Notes: a model not told the origin generated them from the letters alone. 64,000 nucleotides of DNA from Sediminicola luteus (GCF_002514735.1 NZ_NBWU01000008.1:1-64000), one strand, 5' to 3'. Positions 46,163 through 55,497 are shown, counted from the first letter of the stretch. Program-made: numbers and translations.

Positions 46163-48217
46163 ATGAAACGCACCTTTTTAATTCTTTTGGGCCTATTCCA
46201 ATTTATGCAAATTTGGGGGCAATCGTTAATGGAGGAAGGCTTCCGATATTTAGAGCTTGGACAATTTGCCAAGGCAGAGATTTTTTTTGAGGGTTATCTC
46301 AAAAAAGATCCGGGTAATAAAACGGCCCTAATCTGTTATGGCAGGGCCGTAGGTTTAAATGGCAGACCAGAACTGGCCCAAGAACGTTTTTCACAACTTC
46401 TTAATGAATATCCCAATGATCTGGAGGTGAAATTGAACTACAATGAGTCTTTGTTATGGGATAAACGTTTTTCAGAAGCCAAACCCTTGTATGCGGTTTT
46501 GGTAAGGGATTACCCAACCAACTTTGCGGCAGTCTTAGGCTATGCCAATACCCTGAGTAACCTTAAAGAATATAAAGCCGCTTTGGAATGGGTGGAAAAG
46601 GCTTTGCGATTACAACCTAACGATCCAGGTGCGAAAACGTCCAAGAAATACATCCATCTTGGCTACGCCGATCAATGTGTCAAACAACAACGTTATAATC
46701 AAGGAGAGGTATTGTTAAAGGGTGTCTTCAAAGATTTTCCAAATGACCAGGAAACCCTGTTGAACCTAGCCAACCTCTATATTATAAAGAAAGAGGTGGA
46801 GTCTGCGAGAAATGCCTACAGAGACTATGTGAACCTACCCAAGGATTCCATCAAGGCCTTAAACGGTATGGCATTGGTAGAACATATAGATGGAAAGGAT
46901 AAAAGAGCGCTACAGTTGGCCGCCTTAAGCAAACAAAAAATAGATGGGTATGATGATCCGCCCCTGCGTGAGCAAACCTATAATAGGTATGTACAGGCCT
47001 TGATCTGGAATAGAAAGTTCGTGAAGGCCAAAAAGATGATCGATAGCCTTTTTGTCCGGGAACCCGATAGGGATTGGATTTTGGCACTGCGGGCCACCTT
47101 GGGCCTTTATACAGGAGACCCCAATAGTAGTATACGGGATTATGAAAGGATTTTGGTAGAAGATAGTGCTTCATTCGATGGGAACCTAGGTTTGGCCAAT
47201 GCACTTTTCGCTTCCGGACGTATCAAACCCGCTTACGGTGCGGCCTATCGGACCTTATATTTTTTTCCGAATCAAAAAGATGCCACCCTTTTCTTGGAAA
47301 AAATCAGTTTGGGGCATGTACCTGGGTTGGATCAGCATTTTGGGTATTCGTTCGATAATGGAAAGAATGTCGCTTTTTTCTCCAATACAGAGGTGAAAGT
47401 ACCCCTTTCCACCCAGTTGGGGGGTTCATTGGCATATGGTTATAGAACAACCAAGAATACAGGGAAAGGTAACAGGGCGTATACCCATTCCGCGATTGGT
47501 GGATTATGGTATAGGCCATGGCCAAGAGCCGTTTTGGAAGGGAAATTGGGCTTGAATATTTCCGACTATGGGGCAGGGTCTTATACACAACCTATATTGA
47601 AGGTGCAATTGGCCACCCAGACTTTTAAACTGCACCGTATGACCGCAATTTACCATAGGGAGATGCAAAATTTCAATGCCGACCTTATTGCTAGGGAAAT
47701 CGTAATGCAGCATTATCGTATAGATTATAATCTGGGTACGAATTTTGGTATGGGTTGGTTTAACCAGTTGATGTTTACGACACAAAACGATGGAAATGAA
47801 CGCAAGCTATTGTTTACCTCCTTGTACTATAACCTTATGTTGAAACCCCTTGTGAAATTCGGTGTCAATTATCAATACATGGGTTTTGCCGATCAAGTAC
47901 CGACCATATACTTTAGCCCGGAACGATTCCAAGCCATAGAGATTTTTGGGGAATTCAAAGGGAACCTTGCGAAAAATACGGAATTGGCCTTACTTGCAGC
48001 AACGGGGCGCCAAAAAGTAGAAGAAGACCCACTTACCAATACATTACGTGCCGATTTAAGTGTAAAACAACGGTTTTCGAAACGCCTGGAAGCTTCCGTA
48101 TATGGGAGGTATAGTAATATCGCCTCAGCTACGGCGGCCGGATTCGAGTATTCCGAATTCGGGCTGAGGTTGTCTTGGAAGATTTCGAAGACCCCGATCT
48201 TTAAATTCACCCCTTGA
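46163..48217 (+). CDS. TPR protein with C-terminal outer-membrane beta-barrel
   Basis: 684-aa exported protein. Signal peptide MKRTFLILLGLFQFMQIWG; residues about 25-390 are TPR repeats (FRYLELGQFAKAEIFFEGYL, ANTLSNLKEYKAALEWVEKA); from about 405 to the end there are alternating amphipathic strands ending in SWKISKTPIFKFTP, typical of a 12-16 strand barrel (YaiO/PgaA-like). The TPR-plus-porin architecture is that of exopolysaccharide exporters such as PgaA, BcsC and PelB, so this is the likely outer-membrane secretion channel of the locus. Confidence 0.82.
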   Translation: MKRTFLILLGLFQFMQIWGQSLMEEGFRYLELGQFAKAEIFFEGYLKKDPGNKTALICYGRAVGLNGRPELAQERFSQLLNEYPNDLEVKLNYNESLLWDKRFSEAKPLYAVLVRDYPTNFAAVLGYANTLSNLKEYKAALEWVEKALRLQPNDPGAKTSKKYIHLGYADQCVKQQRYNQGEVLLKGVFKDFPNDQETLLNLANLYIIKKEVESARNAYRDYVNLPKDSIKALNGMALVEHIDGKDKRALQLAALSKQKIDGYDDPPLREQTYNRYVQALIWNRKFVKAKKMIDSLFVREPDRDWILALRATLGLYTGDPNSSIRDYERILVEDSASFDGNLGLANALFASGRIKPAYGAAYRTLYFFPNQKDATLFLEKISLGHVPGLDQHFGYSFDNGKNVAFFSNTEVKVPLSTQLGGSLAYGYRTTKNTGKGNRAYTHSAIGGLWYRPWPRAVLEGKLGLNISDYGAGSYTQPILKVQLATQTFKLHRMTAIYHREMQNFNADLIAREIVMQHYRIDYNLGTNFGMGWFNQLMFTTQNDGNERKLLFTSLYYNLMLKPLVKFGVNYQYMGFADQVPTIYFSPERFQAIEIFGEFKGNLAKNTELALLAATGRQKVEEDPLTNTLRADLSVKQRFSKRLEASVYGRYSNIASATAAGFEYSEFGLRLSWKISKTPIFKFTP

Positions 48218-48297
48218 TCATTCCGATCTTTTATAAACGAAATCCCATCATCGTCTTAACCAAGTATGGCTTTGTAATAGGACTTTTCATGGATTAA

Positions 48298-48329
48298 AAA
48301 AGTCCATGGCCTTTGGACCATGGACTTAA
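48298..48329. terminator. Terminator between convergent TPR-porin and DUF4114 genes
   Basis: AAGTCCATGG and CCATGGACTT pair perfectly over 10 bp (48300-48327). The plus-strand A-tract before it gives a T-tract on the minus strand, so it serves the DUF4114 gene best. Confidence 0.75.
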
Positions 48330-48365
48330 CAAACAACCCTATCCAGGATATGTTTTCCCAGAAGC

Positions 48366-50861
48366 TTATTCTTTGATGAGTTTTCCCCCATAGGATTTTC
48401 CGTTACTGAGGTCGGATAGTTTGTAGGCATAGACCCCACTGGCCAATTGGTTGAGATTGACATTAACATGGTTATCATTATTGGTGTTAAGGACTTGGGA
48501 GAACAGAACTTGGCCATTTAAATGTGAGATCATGACCCATACCTTATCGGTAGGCTCTGGTAATTGGATCGAGGTGGATTCTGTAAACGGGTTGGGATAG
48601 TTCATAAGCTTTAGGCTATCCAAGTCACTTTCCGCCTTTTTGATTTCAATATCATCTGGGTACAAGGGGTCCCCAAATAGAGTAGGACCTGTGGCTTCAT
48701 TTTCTTGTGCATCTGGATTTGTGGCGACAATGACCACCCCGGCTACTTCTAGGACAAAAGGGGAATAGTTTTTGTAATCCCCTTGGATAGAAAATACGAT
48801 GGAACGTAACTTTTCGAACTCGACCGGTTTGCCTTCGTGATTTTTAAAGTCGGAGAAGGGCAGATTTATTTCGGTTTCGTCTGTATTGGAACCAATTTTT
48901 AAGCGTAATCGTTCATTCCAGTCGGTCGTTGCATCCGTGACAAGGCTAACTTCGATTTCTTGACTGTTTTTTAAGTTGAGATCAATGGACTTGTATGTTG
49001 TTATCGGTAATTGCCGGTCACCGGCCATTAGATTTCTAAAAACGTTGATGGTTTCTTTGACCGCTCCGGTAGCGATAATACCTCGTTCTACCGTATGTCC
49101 TTTTTTTGTTGAGGGGGTGTGGGGTGTTATTTTGAACGACTCCAAGGAATCTACGGCGGTATTCATATCCGTTCCCCAAGGACCGTCTGCCAAATACATG
49201 GCATCGTGTTGATATGAATTTTCGGCTATTATCGAGAGGCCCATGTCGAATAAATGACCGGTTTCTATGACAAGGGTCTCTTCCCAATCCCCGTTTAGAT
49301 CGATTACTTGGTTCAGGTTCTGGTACTCATTTTGCTCGGTAGTCTTATAGTTACCATCTAAAAGCAGCCATTTTGAGTTCTGTTTGTTGACGATTTCCAA
49401 GTGAAGTTGCCCGTTTTTATACGCACCATTCTTAAAAAATACAGTTGGTAGTATATTATCTTTAACTTCCTGTTTCAGTTGCTTTTCTTTGTTTAAGGTG
49501 TTGATGACCGAGTTGGCCAGAGTACTGACCTGCCCCATGTGGTTACCCCATATTTGGAAATTTTTATAGGCCCCTTTCGGATATTCCTCAATATTCCAAA
49601 GGCTATAAAGGCTTTGGTGATTACCGTGGTCCATTACCGAGAAAACTAAAGCATATTCTACATTTCCATTTGCCCGCTCTAACTCAGAATAAATGAGTTG
49701 GTATCCTTGAAGGGTAATGGTACGTAGATCCAAAAGCGTAGAACCGTTCAATCGATCGCATATCGTCTTGGTGTGATTATAAACGGCATCTTTAGTTTCC
49801 GTGGCAAGCGCTGCCGATACCCGTTTGTCAGATTGGTAATAATCAATCGAAAATACTTTGTCGGCATTGGTAATTCCCAATAGGTCTTCCGGGCTCGAAA
49901 CATACGGGGTTTCGTTTCCGAACATACCGGTTGGTGGAAAATAATCATCTAAACTACCTGACTTGGCGCCAAGCGACTTATAACTTTTCTTATCATACTT
50001 AAACTGTAAACTTCTTTTGTTTTTGAAGGTATTCTTCTTGCTTCGGTCAAAATTACGTTTGGCGATAAGACTAGCTAAATCTCCATTACTTTCAAGACCG
50101 CCATCATTACCAGAGCTCACCGGGGTATGATCGGTTATCTTATTGTAATTGTTTCGTTTTATGGCGGAAAATGGATTTGCCGTTATGTAGAATAGGGCGT
50201 CGTTAAAATCATTGTCGCAACTGCCATAGTCCCGACGAATATCTTCAAAACCAAGTATGATTCTTTCGTTATCGGGATCGTTCAATAATACATTATGATA
50301 CCTTAAGGCTTCGTCGGCTTCCGGATTAAAATCGGTTCCCGAATGCAATTGCCACAGACCTGAGGTAACCTTACCCTTCCACCCATTGGCCAATAGTACC
50401 CATCCGATGCCCGTACCTGCCTCGAACCTTCCGATTTTTACCTTATGGCCCACTTCCAAACTACCTCCACTATTGAGTGCCGATACGTTTGGAAAGATAA
50501 TGGTTATATCCTTGTTTTTAGGGGCCTTAGTTAGTGGGTTGTCAATGGAATAGGTGTAAAACCCCAAAACGTTTTTGTATCCTGCGCCTTCCCCAACGAA
50601 GGTTACCCAAACGTCTGCATCTTCTTCAAGGATCAAATCGGTATCATATCCAGAACTAATGTAATGCGGATTATATTCGGGTACAGGATAGCCCTCAGGC
50701 AGGGCATCGGCGATTAATTGTAGGGTCTGGTCAGAAACGTCATCCTTACCATCAAAATACAATGGAGTTCCATCTGAGGTATATTCTCCCAAAAAACTAT
50801 AGTTCTGGGCAAAGGAAAAAGAGATTGCGAAAAAAGCGGAAAATAGTAGTATAAGTCTCAT
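48366..50861 (-). CDS. Secreted DUF4114 protein with T9SS sorting domain
   Basis: 831-aa surface or secreted protein. Signal peptide MRLILLFSAFFAISFSFAQ. A DUF4114-type segment lies at about residues 130-250 (IILGFEDIRRDYGSCDNDFN with Asp-rich, probably Ca-binding DNDFND). A long central region has an LruC-like character. Residues about 750-831 are the T9SS type A sorting domain: MNYPNPFTESTSIQLPEP, VNLNQLASGVYAYKLSD and the ending GGKLIKE. It is probably exported by type IX secretion and held at the cell surface or in the matrix. Its upstream region contains LytTR-like sites. Confidence 0.85.
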   Translation of the reverse strand: MRLILLFSAFFAISFSFAQNYSFLGEYTSDGTPLYFDGKDDVSDQTLQLIADALPEGYPVPEYNPHYISSGYDTDLILEEDADVWVTFVGEGAGYKNVLGFYTYSIDNPLTKAPKNKDITIIFPNVSALNSGGSLEVGHKVKIGRFEAGTGIGWVLLANGWKGKVTSGLWQLHSGTDFNPEADEALRYHNVLLNDPDNERIILGFEDIRRDYGSCDNDFNDALFYITANPFSAIKRNNYNKITDHTPVSSGNDGGLESNGDLASLIAKRNFDRSKKNTFKNKRSLQFKYDKKSYKSLGAKSGSLDDYFPPTGMFGNETPYVSSPEDLLGITNADKVFSIDYYQSDKRVSAALATETKDAVYNHTKTICDRLNGSTLLDLRTITLQGYQLIYSELERANGNVEYALVFSVMDHGNHQSLYSLWNIEEYPKGAYKNFQIWGNHMGQVSTLANSVINTLNKEKQLKQEVKDNILPTVFFKNGAYKNGQLHLEIVNKQNSKWLLLDGNYKTTEQNEYQNLNQVIDLNGDWEETLVIETGHLFDMGLSIIAENSYQHDAMYLADGPWGTDMNTAVDSLESFKITPHTPSTKKGHTVERGIIATGAVKETINVFRNLMAGDRQLPITTYKSIDLNLKNSQEIEVSLVTDATTDWNERLRLKIGSNTDETEINLPFSDFKNHEGKPVEFEKLRSIVFSIQGDYKNYSPFVLEVAGVVIVATNPDAQENEATGPTLFGDPLYPDDIEIKKAESDLDSLKLMNYPNPFTESTSIQLPEPTDKVWVMISHLNGQVLFSQVLNTNNDNHVNVNLNQLASGVYAYKLSDLSNGKSYGGKLIKE

Positions 50862-50916
50862 GATAAGTAGGTTAAGGCTTTTCTCAAAATTGCCAAAAAC
50901 TACTTTTACATAGGGT

Positions 50917-50954
50917 GGTCTATCGGTGAATCGACATTTTCGATAGACCGTTGG
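50917..50954. promoter_or_regulatory. LytTR-like repeats upstream of the DUF4114 gene
   Basis: GGTCTATCG (50917-50925) and CGATAGACC (50941-50949) form a perfect inverted repeat. Read as direct repeats, CTATCGGTGAATCG (50920) and CGATAGACCGTTGG (50941) are 21 bp apart and share ATAGACC..TGG with the site at 46042. The site is about 55-95 bp upstream of the DUF4114 start. Confidence 0.5.
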
Positions 50955-51039
50955 CTTTACACCCCCGATGTTTATTTGCCCATTTACACTAAAAGTTAGG
51001 GCTTTGAGGAAACCATAGTTGTATTGGTAAGGTGTTGAT

Positions 51040-51750
51040 TTATAGCAGGTTCAACCTACGCATCAATTCCGGACGGTTCGAGCGACTGATAGGGACTACG
51101 CTTTTTTCTATTAAAACACTGTTGTCCTCGATGTCGATGATTTTGGAGAAATTGATGATGTACGACCGATGAATCTGTAAGAATTGGGCTTCCGGAAGTT
51201 TGTGGTAAATGCTTTTTAAGGTCGTATGCACCAAATACTCTTTGGTATCGGTCTTGATATTGATATAATCCCCTTTGGCCTCAATAATCAAGATATCGTT
51301 GAATTTAATTTTTATCAATCGCCTATCGATATTGATGTAGAGATCTTCACCCAAGGGGTTTGTGGTGGTTTGGTCCTCAGTTGTTTTGGGGCGGGCCACC
51401 ATGGAGTTACGAATTTTTTGGATTGATTTTTCAAAACGTTCGGGATGAATGGGTTTTACCATATAATCGATTATCGATTCATATTCGTAAGAGGCCAATG
51501 CAAAACCTGTATCTGAAGTGGTCATCACTATTTTTGGGGCATTTTGCAAGGTCTGCACAAAGTCTATACCGGTAAAACCTGGCATGTGGATATCCAAAAA
51601 CAGGAAATCTACCTCGTTTTGGTTCAGGTATTTAATGGCATCAATGGCATTGTCGAATTCCTCAACAACATCAAGGTCTTCCACCCGCGAACACAATTGC
51701 GAAATAATGGCCCTGGCTGCGGCTTCGTCATCAATAATCAAACAGTTCAT
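51040..51750 (-). CDS. LytTR family response regulator
   Basis: 236-aa transcription factor. Receiver domain residues about 1-120: MNCLIIDDEAAARAII with the acidic pair, phospho-acceptor Asp in FLFLDIHMPGFTG, Thr of VMTTSD and Lys of YMVKPIHPERF. The LytTR DNA-binding domain is at about 135-236: LYINIDRRLIKIKFNDILII, YINIKTDTKEYLVHTTL and IHRSYIINFSKI. It is the output end of the operon (its start overlaps the Hpt stop by 4 bp) and the candidate binder of the 21-bp-spaced repeats in this window. Confidence 0.93.
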   Translation of the reverse strand: MNCLIIDDEAAARAIISQLCSRVEDLDVVEEFDNAIDAIKYLNQNEVDFLFLDIHMPGFTGIDFVQTLQNAPKIVMTTSDTGFALASYEYESIIDYMVKPIHPERFEKSIQKIRNSMVARPKTTEDQTTTNPLGEDLYINIDRRLIKIKFNDILIIEAKGDYINIKTDTKEYLVHTTLKSIYHKLPEAQFLQIHRSYIINFSKIIDIEDNSVLIEKSVVPISRSNRPELMRRLNLL

Positions 51751-52073
51751 ACCCGTATGGTCTTTAAGTAGTACTCCATGTAGTCTAAGACCTCCATAAA
51801 GGGAATATGGCCCGATGGATCGTTTTCCCTTAAGGCACTCTCGTGTTGTACCGCCATTTCATAAGACTGGTCTAAGCCTAGGGCATTTATCTTGTGTCTT
51901 ATTTTATGTACGTTCTCAGAAGCCGCCCTGTAAGCCCCGGTGACAATATTGTTTTCATATTGGGCTTTTTCAAGAGGGAGTTCGCTTTGCAAGATGCCGA
52001 TGAATTTTTTACGGAAGACCTCATCGTCCCCGGCAATAGTATCTATATAGTCTAATTTGGCCTGTTCTTTCAT
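51747..52073 (-). CDS. Hpt domain phosphotransfer protein
   Basis: 108-aa stand-alone histidine phosphotransfer protein. The site is H56 in VHKIRHKINALGL, aligning with the HxLKGxSxxLG motif, inside a four-helix bundle. No kinase or catalytic domain. It should relay phosphate from a receiver to the LytTR regulator. Both ends overlap the neighbours by 4 bp (kinase upstream, LytTR downstream), so stoichiometric translation is likely. Confidence 0.88.
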   Translation of the reverse strand: MKEQAKLDYIDTIAGDDEVFRKKFIGILQSELPLEKAQYENNIVTGAYRAASENVHKIRHKINALGLDQSYEMAVQHESALRENDPSGHIPFMEVLDYMEYYLKTIRV

Positions 52074-54433
52074 GCCCGGTGTTTTTTTATTGTGAAGTAA
52101 AAGGTGGTTCCTTGGCCCACTTCAGATTCGAGCCATACACGTCCTTCATATAGGTCAATAATCTTCTTGACAATGGAAAGTCCAATGCCTGTAGATCCGT
52201 CTTTTGTGCCTAATGATTGAAAAATCTTAAAGATTTTTTCATGGTATTCCTTAGGGATGCCAACACCATTATCGCGAATGCTGAAGGTCCAATGGGAATT
52301 TGATTCATCACAACCGATTTGAACAAGACCTTCCTTTTTTTCGATATGCATAACGGCATTGGATAAAAAGTTCTGGAAAAGTTGGTGGATCTTGGTTTTA
52401 TCGGCCTTAATGGTCGGTAAAGGGCTAGTAATCTCGATGTTTACATGACTAGGGATATAGATAATTCCCATAATGTCCTTTACTACATGGTTTAGGTTTA
52501 CTTCAATCTCCTTATGGTCCTTACGACCAATACTAGAATATTTTAAAATACCATCTATAAGATTGTCCATTCCCTCAATCTTATCCTGGATCATTTGGAT
52601 CTGTTCGAAACCATTTTCGTCTAAAACATCTTGGTGATCTTCTCTTAACCAGGTAGCTAGGGCACTTACGCTACGTAGTGGCGATTTTAGGTCGTGGGAT
52701 ACGATATGGGCGTATTCGTGTAATTCTTTGTTACTGACCTGCAACTCTTTCAGTAATTGTGCTTTTTGTAGTTCGAGTTGTTTGTGTCCCGTAATATCTA
52801 AATGTATACCAATGGAACCGATTATACGATGACGTTCATCATATCTCGGGGCGCCACTGATCAACCAATGTCGTGTTTGGCCTGATTTATGACGCACCTT
52901 AAGTTCAAAAGAGGCCGTTTTCTTTTTATCTACCGAGTTCGAGCTATCATTGATTAAGGTCATTTGTTGGTATTCCAATAACTCGCTAGCGGTCTGGCCC
53001 AATAGTTCCTGTTCCGAATAGCCACTCATGGCACAGAAACTTTGGTTTACCATTTGGATCTTATCGAACTTATCGACTTCAACAAGACCTAGATTCATGT
53101 TGGCAATGATACTGCTGTATTTTTCCTTTTCTGCCTGGAGATTCTGTTTAAAGGTACGGCGAAGGGTTATGTCTTTATAGGTCCAAAGGTGTCCCATATA
53201 ATTCCCTTTACTAGATATGGGTATATAGTCCCTTTCAAGAAACCTTCCGTCTTTTGTCTCTAGTTCGTCATCGATTACGGTAAGCCTATTATTATGTATG
53301 GAATCCAAGTTTTCTTCAAAGGTTACGGGCATGGGGAACACCTTTTTCAAACGATTGGTCGTTTCGGAACAATTTTGACCAATTAAGGCCTCTGGCGTTT
53401 CATCGATGTCGAACATCTCACAGAATTTTTCGTTGGTTAAGGCAATCGAGCCTTTCTCATCTTCCAACAATACCGCTAGATCAAGGTTTTTGATTAATAA
53501 AGCCAGTCTGCTTTCCGAGGCCGCCAATTTTTCTTGGGCTTCGAGCTCGGCCGTTATATCTTCTATAATGGCCAATCTATAATCGATATCCCCATCTACT
53601 TTACGAATGGCACTCACGGAGGTTTTGGCCATAAAAGTACTTCCGTTTTTACGCCTATACCGTTTATTGATGGAGAAATGGTCCAGGTTGCCGGTTCCCA
53701 TTTGTTCCAACAGGCGTTTTGATGTGGCGAATTCTTCCTTAACCGAAATATCGGCTACACTGAGTTGTTTGATTTCATTTAAACTGTATCCGAGCATGTT
53801 CAACATGGCGGAGTTGCATTTGATGAACTTACCATCTACCGAGAGAACTATACCCAAAGGGGAATTCTCAACTATGATGTCTAGTTGTTTCCGCTGCTCG
53901 GACAATAGGGCCTCGATTTCCATTTCCTGGGTGATATCCCTAATGATCCCCTGGGCCGCAATCGGGTGCCCTTCTCGGTTGTAGATCAAACTGGCGTTGA
54001 TTTGGACATACTTGGTCTGGTTCTTTCGTGTATAGATCTTGGCCCTATAGTTTTTTAGTACACCGACCTTTAACAAGGTTTTGGTAGATTCTTTGGTATA
54101 TTCCGCAAAATCTGGATGTACCAGTTCTTGAAGGTTTAAAGATTCTTTGTTATAATCGAAACCCAAAAAGGATTTGGCCGAATCATTGGTTTTAATGACC
54201 TCAAAGTTCAAATCCATGATTACATAGGGGTCGATGATATTGAGGAAAGCCGAATCCATTTCGTCAGAACGTTCGTCTAGTAGAGCGTTCAACCGGGCAT
54301 TGGTCCTTTTTAGGTGTTCGGCAGTATCGTATAAGGCCTTGGATTTTTCCTCCAAAATCTTTTCGGCCGTAAGCCTGGCCTTTTTTTGACGGTCTAATGC
54401 CCGTTTTAATATGTCGACCTCGTTATGCGGCAT
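52070..54433 (-). CDS. Multi-PAS sensor histidine kinase
   Basis: 787-aa soluble kinase without TM segments. An N-terminal coiled coil (about residues 5-60) is followed by four PAS domains at roughly 65-175, 185-300, 305-425 and 435-550 (for example YVIMDLNFEVIKTNDSAKSF and LGLVEVDKFDKIQMVNQSF). HisKA carries the phospho-His in HIVSHDLKSPLRSV; the ATPase domain has NFLSNAVMHIEKKEG (N-box), RDNGVGIP (G1) and TGIGLSIVKKII (G2). ATG 54433 is used; a TTG at 54448 is an alternative. It lies directly after the H-NOX gene and overlaps it by 11 bp; H-NOX/kinase pairs are an established NO-sensing arrangement. Confidence 0.93.
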   Translation of the reverse strand: MPHNEVDILKRALDRQKKARLTAEKILEEKSKALYDTAEHLKRTNARLNALLDERSDEMDSAFLNIIDPYVIMDLNFEVIKTNDSAKSFLGFDYNKESLNLQELVHPDFAEYTKESTKTLLKVGVLKNYRAKIYTRKNQTKYVQINASLIYNREGHPIAAQGIIRDITQEMEIEALLSEQRKQLDIIVENSPLGIVLSVDGKFIKCNSAMLNMLGYSLNEIKQLSVADISVKEEFATSKRLLEQMGTGNLDHFSINKRYRRKNGSTFMAKTSVSAIRKVDGDIDYRLAIIEDITAELEAQEKLAASESRLALLIKNLDLAVLLEDEKGSIALTNEKFCEMFDIDETPEALIGQNCSETTNRLKKVFPMPVTFEENLDSIHNNRLTVIDDELETKDGRFLERDYIPISSKGNYMGHLWTYKDITLRRTFKQNLQAEKEKYSSIIANMNLGLVEVDKFDKIQMVNQSFCAMSGYSEQELLGQTASELLEYQQMTLINDSSNSVDKKKTASFELKVRHKSGQTRHWLISGAPRYDERHRIIGSIGIHLDITGHKQLELQKAQLLKELQVSNKELHEYAHIVSHDLKSPLRSVSALATWLREDHQDVLDENGFEQIQMIQDKIEGMDNLIDGILKYSSIGRKDHKEIEVNLNHVVKDIMGIIYIPSHVNIEITSPLPTIKADKTKIHQLFQNFLSNAVMHIEKKEGLVQIGCDESNSHWTFSIRDNGVGIPKEYHEKIFKIFQSLGTKDGSTGIGLSIVKKIIDLYEGRVWLESEVGQGTTFYFTIKKHRA

Positions 54434-54968
54434 TTTGTACGATATCAAATCGAACCTCCGTTCCGTCTTCCTTTAAAAGCTCATAGGAAACCGTTGCTGT
54501 GGCATTGAAATGTTCAAAGCACTTTTCGATTAAACCATGGGCCAATCGATAAAGTCCCCTTGATGAACTGTATACCATGGAAATCGAGGTGTCGCTCTTT
54601 TCCAAAATTTTAAAGGTCGGCAATTCGGCATCCGGATATAACTTCTTTACATGAACATGGATGTGATCCTCTATGGAATACAACAAACCGATTGGGGAAG
54701 AATAACTCTGGATAATTTCTGGATGTGCACGACCAAGGCTATTGAAAAGATAATGCCCAAAGGCGTACAAAAGGTTTTCGATAGGCTTGTTTACCAACTG
54801 GTTCAATTGGGTTAGCAAGGCTACCATTTCATTAAAGTCGTAGGTTCCGATAGAGGTATAGATCCCTTCGGAAGGTAGGTCGGAGGCTTCGATTATGGCA
54901 TCAACGGTCTCAAGGCCGAATTCGGCCTCGACCATGTCCAAGAACTCCGTGAACACGATTCCTTTCAT
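54423..54968 (-). CDS. H-NOX haem nitric-oxide sensor
   Basis: 181-aa haem NO/oxygen-binding (HNOB) protein, full-length for a stand-alone bacterial H-NOX. The proximal haem ligand is H104 in HIHVHVKKLYPDAELPTF, and the propionate-binding YxSxR motif is present as Y133-S135-R137 (VYSSSRGLY). No distal-pocket Tyr typical of O2-binding H-NOX is apparent, so NO is the likely ligand. The N-terminus MKGIVFTEFLDMVEAEFG is also typical. Stand-alone H-NOX proteins usually inhibit a co-encoded histidine kinase when NO is bound; the kinase here is the next gene. Confidence 0.93.
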   Translation of the reverse strand: MKGIVFTEFLDMVEAEFGLETVDAIIEASDLPSEGIYTSIGTYDFNEMVALLTQLNQLVNKPIENLLYAFGHYLFNSLGRAHPEIIQSYSSPIGLLYSIEDHIHVHVKKLYPDAELPTFKILEKSDTSISMVYSSSRGLYRLAHGLIEKCFEHFNATATVSYELLKEDGTEVRFDIVQNAA

Positions 54969-55042
54969 TTCGAAAAAATATGATTAAAAGTACTATAAGT
55001 AACTCTAAATCAATATAATTTATTGTGAAAGGGCTAAAATTG

Positions 55043-55444
55043 TCAGGCTTTGACCAATTCGTTGATATTCCAATAATCCAAAACGGTCTTTATACGTTCT
55101 TCGTAGGCTTCATACTTTAAGGGTTTAATAATATAACCCGATACACCAATACGATAGCATTCCAATAGATCGTCCCTATTTTGGGAGGTGGTTAGTATTA
55201 TCGTAGGTAGGTATTTTATCTGCTCATGCTGTTTTAGTATCCCCAGGAACTCGATGCCGTTCATGCGCGGCATATTGAGGTCCAAGAAAATAATGTCGGG
55301 CAGTTCTGCCCCTGTTTCCAGTATTTCCAAAGCCTCTTCACCGTTTTTCGCTTCCGTTAGGCTATACTTGGTCTCAAGCTTGCTAAGTGCCCTTTGGAAC
55401 TTCATTGTTTCTATGTCGTCGTCCTCGATCAATAATAGGTTCAT
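55043..55444 (-). CDS. Single-domain response regulator (CheY-like)
   Basis: 133-aa receiver-only protein. MNLLLIEDDDIETMKFQRAL gives the acidic cluster, IIFLDLNMPRMNG the phospho-acceptor Asp, IILTTSQNRDD the Thr and YIIKPLKYEAYE the Lys. It begins at ATG 55444; the in-frame start at 55465 adds residues not usual for REC proteins. It is the first gene of the signalling operon, 74 bp before the H-NOX gene. It may take phosphate from the kinase and pass it to Hpt. The LytTR-like repeats lie 55-110 bp upstream. Confidence 0.9.
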   Translation of the reverse strand: MNLLLIEDDDIETMKFQRALSKLETKYSLTEAKNGEEALEILETGAELPDIIFLDLNMPRMNGIEFLGILKQHEQIKYLPTIILTTSQNRDDLLECYRIGVSGYIIKPLKYEAYEERIKTVLDYWNINELVKA

Positions 55445-55497
55445 CGCCAAATATTTTAAAGCCAAATTACGACCTATTTAAATATCATTTACGTAAC

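Noticed and set aside
35912-50861. Identification of the locus as a pel, pga or cellulose operon
   Set aside because: Single parts resemble those systems (TPR-porin, GT4, flippase, hydrolase), but PelD, PelA deacetylase, PgaB/PgaC and BcsA equivalents are missing.
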